DNA of 58,976 nucleotides from Candidatus Staskawiczbacteria bacterium RIFOXYB1_FULL_38_37 (GTDB taxonomy: Bacteria; Patescibacteriota; Minisyncoccia; Minisyncoccales; Staskawiczbacteraceae), in the NCBI GenBank assembly GCA_001822075.1, contig MHPK01000006.1:1-58976 (forward strand), in the 5' to 3' direction. A program made the translations under genes and the position numbers. Under the pieces are notes generated by a model. It had not been told where the DNA came from. It did no database searches and saw only the letters and a program-made list of their open reading frames with translations. Shown here in pieces: positions 26,950 through 34,812 of the stretch (the stretch's first letter is position 1; each line of letters begins with the position of its first letter).

Positions 26950-29620
26950 ATAGTTATCGCCGACGTTCATTGGTGCTTCATTCAGTGAGCCTGAACCTTA
27001 CGGCTCAGACCCCCAAACTTAACATTCCAACACTGGTCAGGCCTCACCCCCTATACATCCTCTTACGAGTTAGCAGGGAGCTGTGTTTTTGATAAACAGT
27101 CGCTTGAAGTACGTTTGTTGCATCCCGACCACCTTGCGGTGGAGGGAAGGCCATATTGCGAACTTACGGCCACTTGTTTGCCGAGTTCCTTAACGAGGTT
27201 TCACCCGTTCACCTTAGCATACTTACGCTTGTCCACCTGTGTCGGTTTGCGGTACGGTTCGAATACAATTAGCTTGATAGCTTTTTTCTGGGCATCGCGC
27301 TCATCTCAATTGTCCCGCCAAAGGCGGGGCTTTTCTCGCACCTTGATTTACCTTAGTGCAAGAGCGTGAAATCCAATAATCCGCTGAAACTACTGTAATG
27401 CGTCTTTCTATCAAAATGTATCCGAGGGTCGGAATATTAACCGACTGTCCATCAGCTGCCCCTTTCGGGTTTGCCTTAGGACCGCCTAACCCTTGGTTGA
27501 ATACCATTGCCAAGGAAACCTTGGACTTTCGGTGTGCAGGGCTTTCACCTGCAATGCGGTTACTCAGGCCAACATTCTCTCTTCTGAGCGCTCCACCGTC
27601 GTTTACACTTCGGCTTCAGTGCCCTCAGAATGCTTCCCTACCACTACCGCTCCTCGCTACTGCTCGTCGCTTCATCATCGAATTACGAATTTGTTACGAA
27701 TTTACTAATTCGTACATTCGTATTGATTCGTTATTCGTTGATGAGCTCCGAACAAAAGTGAGGAGCAGTAATCCATGTCTTCGGTATTAGACTTTAGTCC
27801 CGATAATCTTTGGCGCATCTCGCCCCTGCCTTTCCAAAGGAAAGACTTTGGGCAGTGAGTTGTTACACACTCTTTAAAAGATAGCTACCTCTAAGCTAAC
27901 TTCCTGCCTGTCTAGGGCAAAATACTTCCTTAAAAACACTTAGTCTAATTTAGGGACCTTAGACGATGATCTAGGCTGTTTCCTTTTTGACCACGGAGCT
28001 TAGCCCCCGCAGTCTAACTGCCTATCCAAAACACACGGTATTCGGAGTTTGATTAGAGAACCTGGAGAAACTCCAAGGAATTCTATTCAGTGCTCTACCC
28101 CCGTGTGCTGTTAATAGACGCCAGCCCTAAAGCTGTTTCGGGAAGAACCAGCTATTACGTAACTCGATTAGCTTTTCACTCCTTGCCACAAATCATCCAA
28201 GAGGATTGCACGCCTCACTAGTTCGGACCTCCTCCCGCCTTTCGGCGGGATTCATCCTGCTCATGGCAAGCTCGTCACGCTTCGGGTCCTGAATATACAA
28301 TTATAATTCGCGCTTTTAACACTCGCTTTCGCTATGCCTCCGCCCCAAAAGGGCTTAGACAATTATATATCCAGACTCGTTGGCTCGTTCTGCAAAAAGC
28401 ACGCCGTCACCCCGCCAAAGGCGGGGCTCCGACTCTTTGTAAGCAAATGGTTTCAGGTACTATTTCACCGGGGTCACCCCCCTACTTTTCACCTTTCCCT
28501 CACGGTACTGGTTCACTATCGGTGATATTGATTATTTAGCCTTGGCCGATAGTTCGGCCTGCTTCCTGCCAGGTTATCATTCCCGACAGTACTCAAGAAT
28601 CATAGCAAAGAGCATAATAAGTATTTTAGAATACGGGGCTATTACCCTCTATGGCGCCCCTTTCCAGGGTGCTTCTTTTAACACTATTATTTTGTATTCT
28701 CTCTCAGCAAGCATTACCTCGCGCTCCGCGCGAAAAATTTTAAATTTAAAATTTTAAATTTTTAATTCCTTTTGCGAAGCAAAAGGTAGTGCTCCTGACG
28801 CTACAACCTTACAACCCAGAATCTAAAGATTCTGTTTAGGCTTCCCCCTGTTCGCTCGCCACTACTAAGGGGATAACTTTGTTCTCTTTTCCTCCGGCTA
28901 CTGAGATGTTTCACTTCGCCGGGTACGCTTCTGTCCAACTTTTTAAACTTTAAATTTTTAAAGTACAAAAAGCTGGACAGATAATATGAGATTAATCATA
29001 TTGAGTTTCCTCATTCGGAAATCACCGGATCAAAGGTTGCTAGCCACCTCCCCGATGCTTATCGCAGGCACGCCACGTCCTTCATCGCATCAATATCCCA
29101 AGGCATCCGCCATTCGCTTATAACCTGACCTGCTGCTCAATGATTTCTGTCTTTTAAAAAATCATTGAGCAGCAGATCTATATCTTTCAATAAATTCAAA
29201 TGAATTTACGAAGATCACCATTCCATTTTCTTTTTGCGTAAAATGGAATTTTTTGCGTAAGTTTACCCGCCTAAATTTTCAATAAGAAAATTTGGCGAGG
29301 TTAATAGATACAGATTTTATTTTAAAATAAAATCTTATGCCCGCTTTCGCATAAAGCTACGGCGGGTAAATATGCTTTAGTTTACCTACTTTCTAACCAA
29401 GCAAAGACCCCTGTCTAAAACTTAGTTAGAAAAACCTGTTAAAAATTGCTGGTGGCAATTTTCCATCAAAGGAATTTAACAGGGTTAAATTTTCAATGTT
29501 CTTGGTTTTAATAAATTAAAAACCGCCTTTGCGAAGCGGTCATTTACTAACACAAAAAGTCAGACAGTTATCCGCTTCGTTTTTTGATAGTAGTTTTTAA
29601 TATATTTACCATGTAAATCT

Positions 29621-29649
29621 ATCTTATTAAATTTATTTACCCTTGTCAA
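29621..29649 (-). promoter_or_regulatory. Promoter for the detached 23S-5S unit
   Basis: Minus-strand TTGACA-17 nt-TAAGAT about 0.5 kb upstream of 23S. Confidence 0.7.
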
Positions 29650-29721
29650 TAGCCATATGGCTAATTTACAATTTTCAATTTTTAATCAATTCCCCAAACT
29701 TTCAGGTTGTCCTACGACAAC

Positions 29722-29750
29722 TTGACAAGTATTCTTTACTATGATATGAT
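29722..29750 (+). promoter_or_regulatory. Sigma70-type promoter of the 29834 cassette
   Basis: TTGACA-17 nt-TATGAT with extended -10 TGA. Confidence 0.8.
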
Positions 29751-29833
29751 AATAATATAGCACAAATAAACTTCCCGACCATGTGTCGGACGGCCCTGGC
29801 AGGCCGAACTCCTAACAAGAAAGGGAAACTGCC

Positions 29834-30055
29834 ATGAGGTTTTACATTGAGAGGGGAGACAAACGCAATTTTGCGGCAGTTGTCATTGACGCGGCCGAAG
29901 CGCAAAATGACATTGTAGTGGAAGCACTCGGCAAACACTGCCTCTGTCAAAGAGGCATCGTTGGGGGGTCTATCACGACTTCCGTGACAGACTTTCAAAC
30001 CGAAAGTGCCCTGCGAGAACATCTTCAATCTCACGGCCTGCGCGTTCAAGCGTGA
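29834..30055 (+). CDS. Orphan small protein (73 aa)
   Basis: ORF with upstream promoter and downstream terminator; AAGGGA SD-like; no family recognised. Confidence 0.65.
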   Translation: MRFYIERGDKRNFAAVVIDAAEAQNDIVVEALGKHCLCQRGIVGGSITTSVTDFQTESALREHLQSHGLRVQA

Positions 30056-30089
30056 ACCGACAACCCGAGCAAGGGTTAAGCTGCTACAC

Positions 30090-30123
30090 GCCGCGGACGA
30101 AAGTCGCGCGGCTTTTATTTTCA
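30090..30123 (+). terminator. Intrinsic terminator
   Basis: GCCGCGGAC-GAAA-GTCGCGCGGC then TTTTATTTT. Confidence 0.75.
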
Positions 30124-30291
30124 AAATTATTTGAATCAAAAGGGCGATATAATATTCGTCCCTAATTTTTGAAACGTTCGTAAAATTGGAGACAGCAAAC
30201 AAAAAGGCGTGGTACGTACACGCTTTTTTGTTGCCCCGCCTGCCCTGCCGGCAGGCTTTGGGGCCCTTTCAAATTGGACGTTATGTCAAAA

Positions 30292-30978
30292 TTATTTTTC
30301 TTCTATCTTTTTGTACATGTCAGAAATAATTTTTCCTGCTGTTTCCTTTCCGCCAAGTCCGATTGCCAAACCCGCGCCAAGAGCCAATGCTCCAACTATG
30401 CCGTAAACAATGCCAGTGTACAGTGTTACTACCAAAGCATTGTTCGGCAAAAGCTGGCCCAAAATCAAGAATATGGCAAATATCCAGATTGCCCATTTTA
30501 CAATTGAAGCTGCCAAATATCCATATCCGATTTTCAGCCTTTCCACAGAAACCCTTACAACTTTTTCAACAATATCAGAAATAACTATTGCGACAACAAA
30601 CACCAGCACTGCCACAATAACATTTGGCAGATAATTTAACACTCTGGTTAAAAATCCTGCGAAGGCAGTGAGTTTTAACACGTCAACTGCAATCAACAAA
30701 GATATTATAACGAACACCCATTTAAAAATGGCTCCGATAAATTCTGCGGGATTTACTTCAAGGTTTGCCCTTTGCAAGGCTTTTTTCCATCCCTCCTTTT
30801 CAAACAGCTTGTTAAATTTTACCGACTTTAGTATTTCGCTTATTATCCTGCCAATCCCCACTGAAATCAAATAGCCGATTATAAAAATTACCAAGGCCAA
30901 TATCAGGTTTCCGATAAAGCCTATAAATTGCTGTATAAACGGCTGGATTAACGTTAAAGACCAATCACTATATGTCAT
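30292..30978 (-). CDS. Membrane protein with mechanosensitive-channel-like TM helix repeats
   Basis: Repeated pattern FIIGYLISVGIGRIISEILK..., ALGAGLAIGLGGKETAGKIISDMY. Confidence 0.75.
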   Translation of the reverse strand: MTYSDWSLTLIQPFIQQFIGFIGNLILALVIFIIGYLISVGIGRIISEILKSVKFNKLFEKEGWKKALQRANLEVNPAEFIGAIFKWVFVIISLLIAVDVLKLTAFAGFLTRVLNYLPNVIVAVLVFVVAIVISDIVEKVVRVSVERLKIGYGYLAASIVKWAIWIFAIFLILGQLLPNNALVVTLYTGIVYGIVGALALGAGLAIGLGGKETAGKIISDMYKKIEEK

Positions 30979-31121
30979 AATTATTATTAATAATTTTAAG
31001 TTAATTAAAGTATAATCTGCTCGGTGCTTTTTAGCTGTTTAGCCGAGCGCGACCTTTAACTATATATTTATATATTATCCCAGCCCCATATAACTAAATC
31101 AAGAGTAAGCCTGTGGATAAC

Positions 31122-31150
31122 TTAACATTGATATGAATATATGATATATT
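31122..31150 (+). promoter_or_regulatory. Promoter of the zinc-ribbon cassette
   Basis: TTAACA-17 nt-TATATT with extended -10 TGA. Confidence 0.65.
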
Positions 31151-31198
31151 AAAAAAACAATAAACATTAATTTGTTCTTTAACAAGGAGGACTCAATA

Positions 31199-31507
31199 AT
31201 GATAGTCGTTCTAAATGGCTGCATGCTGCTAATCGCTGTAATGTTGGCCATATGGCTGGCAATTCTAGTTTTTGATTGGCTGTTAAAAACATCTTTTGAT
31301 ATTTTTAACATTTGCCCGCGGTGCGGTTCACATTCGTCATACGTATACAGAATTCTGCGCTGTGCAAGAACTGAAGAGAGAACCAAAACTGCCTATTTCG
31401 CGTTTGATGAAAAAATCCGCCAATGCATAGGTTGCGGCCACTCTCGCTTAGTTAAGCGATATGGGTGCACTGTCAGAGTTAGACGGCGCAATACGCGAAG
31501 AAGATAA
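31199..31507 (+). CDS. Orphan small protein: TM helix plus two CxxC knuckles
   Basis: SD AACAAGGAGG; ICPRCGSH...QCIGCGHS; start moved from 31172 to the ATG after the SD. Confidence 0.7.
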   Translation: MIVVLNGCMLLIAVMLAIWLAILVFDWLLKTSFDIFNICPRCGSHSSYVYRILRCARTEERTKTAYFAFDEKIRQCIGCGHSRLVKRYGCTVRVRRRNTRRR

Positions 31508-31513
31508 GGTTCT

Positions 31514-31555
31514 TGCCCCCGAGAGTTCCAAACTCTTCACGGGGCTTTTTTTTTG
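31514..31555 (+). terminator. Intrinsic terminator
   Basis: GCCCCcgAGAGTTccaAACTCTtcaCGGGGC then TTTTTTTTT. Confidence 0.85.
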
Positions 31556-31577
31556 CAGAAAATCCAACGGCTCAACT

Positions 31578-31916
31578 CTAAACAGGATGAGCCGTTAAAA
31601 TTTCTTTTATCCTGTCTGCTTCCTCTTCTACCACCGGACCAAAATATTCTCCCGAGTGCGCGCGCTGACCTTTGTAGACAGGTTTTTTTTGGTCTAAATG
31701 CAAACTAAATTCAAAGTCATTGTCCCCGCCTAAAGCTCCTGCATTATGGCGGGCAAGCTTCTGCTTCACGTAAACGTGAAATCTTGGATAATTGTCTCCG
31801 GCTAATTTTCTGACCAGATTATATTCATTGTTTTCTTTTGTATCAATAATCACATACCCAATCTTGCGCGCCACACTGACAATATTCTCTTTTATATTTT
31901 TAATTATAAAATCCAT
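31578..31916 (-). CDS. Conserved-looking hypothetical protein (112 aa)
   Basis: Intact ORF in the main-gene style (AT-rich, no SD). Confidence 0.6.
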   Translation of the reverse strand: MDFIIKNIKENIVSVARKIGYVIIDTKENNEYNLVRKLAGDNYPRFHVYVKQKLARHNAGALGGDNDFEFSLHLDQKKPVYKGQRAHSGEYFGPVVEEEADRIKEILTAHPV

Positions 31917-32029
31917 TTTAAAAAATAAAATTTATCTAATTATTTCAGGTTATCATATGATAACCAATGCTGGTAGCAACTATGGCTTTCACGATGTTGC
32001 GCTTCGGAGCAGAATGCAGGACGCAACCC

Positions 32030-32058
32030 TTGACAACTATATTCTTATATGATATACT
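32030..32058 (+). promoter_or_regulatory. Sigma70-type promoter of the 32177 cassette
   Basis: TTGACA-17 nt-TATACT with extended -10 TGA. Confidence 0.8.
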
Positions 32059-32176
32059 TAATTTATCGTGAAATTCCTGTTCGTATGAATGGGTCATCCC
32101 GCCAAGGCAGGATAAGAAGGCTGATTCTCTGCCTTAATCAAAGAGAATGTTCGTTCTTTCCAAAGTGAGGTGACGT

Positions 32177-32467
32177 ATGTCCACCAAATTCACCATCGTT
32201 TCAGCGCCGTCTAAGTGGGAGTTGATGCTCGCCTTGTTTGATCACAAGCATCATAGTGTCTCTTTTCGGTTATATTCCGAAAATGGGACATCTTCGCTTG
32301 GACACCCAAATTTCCTAGTTGAAATACGTGGGGTTTTACTGGAAGATGGCTCAGGCGAGTCGTTCTGTTTCAATGGCTATCACATAGTAGAATCGGGACA
32401 TATTCAGAGTGTGAAGGGCTGGTTCCGCACTTCCGACCGCAAAGGTTGGTTGCAAATCGTAGACTAG
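32177..32467 (+). CDS. Orphan small protein (96 aa)
   Basis: SD GAGGTGA before ATG; promoter upstream; terminator downstream. Confidence 0.7.
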   Translation: MSTKFTIVSAPSKWELMLALFDHKHHSVSFRLYSENGTSSLGHPNFLVEIRGVLLEDGSGESFCFNGYHIVESGHIQSVKGWFRTSDRKGWLQIVD

Positions 32468-32499
32468 TCCATTCAGACCCGAGCATGTCATAAAACTGC

Positions 32500-32530
32500 T
32501 CCCCAACACATGTTGGGCTCTTTTTTTTGC
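32500..32530 (+). terminator. Intrinsic terminator
   Basis: CCCAACACATGTTGGG then CTCTTTTTTTT. Confidence 0.85.
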
Positions 32531-32595
32531 AAAAAACTAGCCGTGTTCAAATTTAATTATCCTTCGACTACGTTCAGGATGATCGAGTTTTTATT

Positions 32596-33699
32596 TTAAC
32601 CATGCTTGAACTCTATCACATCGCCGTCTTTAACAATATATTCTTTTCCTTCTGTTCTTAATTTTCCCTGCTCTCTAGCTTTTGCATAACTTCCTGCATC
32701 AAATAAATCTTTCCAAAACACAACTTCGGCTTTCACAAATTTATTTTTAAAATCAGTGTGTATTACTCCGCCGGCAATTGGAGCCGTATCGCCTTTTTTT
32801 ATTGTCCAAGCTCTTGTTTCATCTTCGCCTGTTGTCAAAAAAGTTATTAAATTTAAAAGTTCGTATGACTTTTTAATCAAAATATCTGTTTCAGATAATT
32901 CCGGCAAACCCAAATCCTTTCTTTCTTCTGTTGATAAACCTTCTGCCTCAAACTCTGTGGCTATATCAATAATTAAATACTGCCAGTTGTTTTTATTAAA
33001 AATTTCCAAAATATTTTTATCTATTTCTTCGTCTTTCCCGTTTAACAAATATAATCTTGGCTTAAAAGTTAACAACTGAAAACTTTTTAAAACTTCCTCC
33101 TCGTCGGGTGTAAAACTTTGGTCAATTAAAACTTTTTCCTGCGACAAAAATTCTTTGGCCTTTTTACAAACAGCCACCAAGCCCAAACTCGCCGAAGGCG
33201 GGATTGAGGCTGGCCCGCCCAAATGCCCAAGGCTTTTGGCGGGTTTCTCTAATGCTTTATTTATTGTTTCCAAATCTTTTAAAATAAGCTCAACATCTAA
33301 AATTTCTTTTTCTTTTAACGGGTTTATTTCTGTTTGACCTGCCTGCGCAGTCAGGGTGTTTATAATATCTGAATTTTTAAAAGCGCGTAAAACATACAAA
33401 ACCGCATCGGTTTCTCTTATGTTCGCCAAAAATTTATTTCCCAATCCTTCGCCCTCTGACGCTCCCTTCACCAAGCCGGCAATATCAACAAAATCAACCG
33501 TGGCATAAATTTTCTTTTTTGATTTTGACAGTTCTGCCAGCTTATCAACCCTTTCATCCGGAACCAAAACAACCCCTACATTAGGGTCAATTGTGCAAAA
33601 AGGATAATTGGCAATATCAACCTCCTTTTTAGTTAATGTTTTAAATAATGTGGACTTGCCCACATTCGGCAACCCCACAATCCCAATAGACAAACTCAT
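32596..33699 (-). CDS. ychF: Redox-regulated ATPase YchF
   Basis: [50 protein letters not shown]; start at MSLSIG preferred. Confidence 0.95.
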   Translation of the reverse strand: MSLSIGIVGLPNVGKSTLFKTLTKKEVDIANYPFCTIDPNVGVVLVPDERVDKLAELSKSKKKIYATVDFVDIAGLVKGASEGEGLGNKFLANIRETDAVLYVLRAFKNSDIINTLTAQAGQTEINPLKEKEILDVELILKDLETINKALEKPAKSLGHLGGPASIPPSASLGLVAVCKKAKEFLSQEKVLIDQSFTPDEEEVLKSFQLLTFKPRLYLLNGKDEEIDKNILEIFNKNNWQYLIIDIATEFEAEGLSTEERKDLGLPELSETDILIKKSYELLNLITFLTTGEDETRAWTIKKGDTAPIAGGVIHTDFKNKFVKAEVVFWKDLFDAGSYAKAREQGKLRTEGKEYIVKDGDVIEFKHG

Positions 33700-33748
33700 A
33701 GTAAAATTATGCCACAAATTTTTAAAAATTAAAAGTACTTAAATAAAA

Positions 33749-33778
33749 AAAGGACGCGTGGGGGCGTCCTTGACTGGA
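33749..33778 (-). terminator. Intrinsic terminator after the 33782 ORF
   Basis: Minus-strand AAGGACGcccccacgCGTCCTT then TTTTTATT. Confidence 0.8.
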
Positions 33779-33781
33779 TTA

Positions 33782-34183
33782 TTAAAGGTGCGGGCAATTA
33801 AATGGCAAGGGGTGCGGCTGTTTGCCGCCATACACTATAACCCCTACTATACAGGGTTTTTCTCTGACCCTTTCTTTTGCTTCTAAAAATTCAAGCGCAA
33901 AAACTGCGAAGTCTGACAGAGAGGCGCTCTCTGAACGTAAAAACTCGCGAGCCTGCTGCCGGGTCACAAAAGCAATCAAGTAAGTGCCCATATCGCAAAG
34001 TGTTTCAGTATCTCGGAAAGTTATGCTGGCGAATTTATTTTTCCCGCGCTCTTTTAGCGCGTAAAAAATCTCGGGCACTTCGAATGATTCATTTTCGGCT
34101 ACAAAAGGATACCATCTGCTGGATATTCTCTTTTCTCTTTGAATGGCTTGCCAAAAATAAGAATTTTTGCAAATAGCTACCAT
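33782..34183 (-). CDS. Orphan protein (133 aa) downstream of tRNA-Ala
   Basis: SD AAAGGAGGTG upstream of ATG; no family recognised. Confidence 0.65.
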   Translation of the reverse strand: MVAICKNSYFWQAIQREKRISSRWYPFVAENESFEVPEIFYALKERGKNKFASITFRDTETLCDMGTYLIAFVTRQQAREFLRSESASLSDFAVFALEFLEAKERVREKPCIVGVIVYGGKQPHPLPFNCPHL

Positions 34184-34234
34184 CTTACACCTCCTTTAAG
34201 TCCTTTAAGGTTTTAAAGGTGCCGTGTAAACTAG

Positions 34235-34305
34235 TGGACCCTGCGAGAATCGAACTCGCATCTCCTCGTTGCAAACGAGGTGTTTTACCATTGTACCAAG
34301 GGCCC
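34235..34305 (-). tRNA. tRNA-Ala(UGC)
   Basis: GGGCCCT...AGGGTCC acceptor with G3.U70, CCTCG-TTTGCAA-CGAGG anticodon arm, GTTCGATTC T-loop; CCA not encoded. Confidence 0.95.
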
Positions 34306-34318
34306 GTATTTTTAAATT

Positions 34319-34759
34319 TTAACTTATCATTAATATCTTAACTTCTGCTGACTTAAAATCAAATTTATCTCCCACTCTTTTATTCATTAACTCTTTTCCT
34401 AACGGAGATTGATATGATATTTTATTTTTTAAAACATCTGCTTCCGCCGGAGCTGTAATTGTGTATGTTTCTTCGTCTTTCCCAAATAAAATTTTTACTT
34501 CACAGCCTATTTGCACAGAATCTGTATCTGATTTTTCTCTGACAACAGCATCATTAATGGCAGATTCCAACTCGGCAACGCGCATTCTCAAAAAAGACAT
34601 TTTATCTCTGGCATCGTGGTAAGCGGCATTTTCTTTTAAGTCTCCAAAGGCTGCGGCCTCTGCTATCAGCTTAACAATCTCTTTGTTTTTTACAGTCTTT
34701 AAATAATGCAGTTCGTCTTTAAGTTTTTTTAAGCCTTGTTTTGTAAAATATTGCGCCAT
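34319..34759 (-). CDS. greA: Transcription elongation factor GreA
   Basis: FTKQGLKKLKDELHYLK, AAAFGDLKENAAYHDARD, SPLGKELMNKRVGD. Confidence 0.95.
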   Translation of the reverse strand: MAQYFTKQGLKKLKDELHYLKTVKNKEIVKLIAEAAAFGDLKENAAYHDARDKMSFLRMRVAELESAINDAVVREKSDTDSVQIGCEVKILFGKDEETYTITAPAEADVLKNKISYQSPLGKELMNKRVGDKFDFKSAEVKILMIS

Positions 34760-34812
34760 GTTTCAATTTTACATAAATTGCGTCCTTTTTCAAGCCTGAG
34801 CTGTCAGATAAA

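Larger units (their letters stand above)
22165..29127 (-). rRNA. rrl: 23S rRNA interrupted by five introns
   Basis: Conserved blocks on the minus strand: GGCGGATGCCTTGGGATA near the 5' end, H69 GGCGATAACTAT, PTC CCGGGGAT/AACAGG, CCTCGAT/GTCGGCTC, SRL AGTACGAGAGGACC. Ends approximate. Confidence 0.95.

Noticed and set aside
27115-28757. ORFs inside the 23S gene (27115..27369, 27301..27513, 27398..27790, 28334..28525, 28542..28757)
   Set aside because: They lie within conserved 23S exon sequence and are chance frames.
29702-30202. Minus-strand 166-aa ORF
   Set aside because: Antisense to the better supported 29834 (+) cassette with promoter and terminator; composition fits a shadow ORF.
30230-30262. 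GCCTGCCCTGCCGGCAGGC as a dedicated terminator of the 30292 gene
   Set aside because: Same palindrome family as the dispersed coding inserts and no good T-tract on the minus strand, so not assigned.
30209-30874. Plus-strand ORFs opposite the 30292..30978 membrane protein
   Set aside because: Antisense to a gene with recognisable MscS-like TM repeats.
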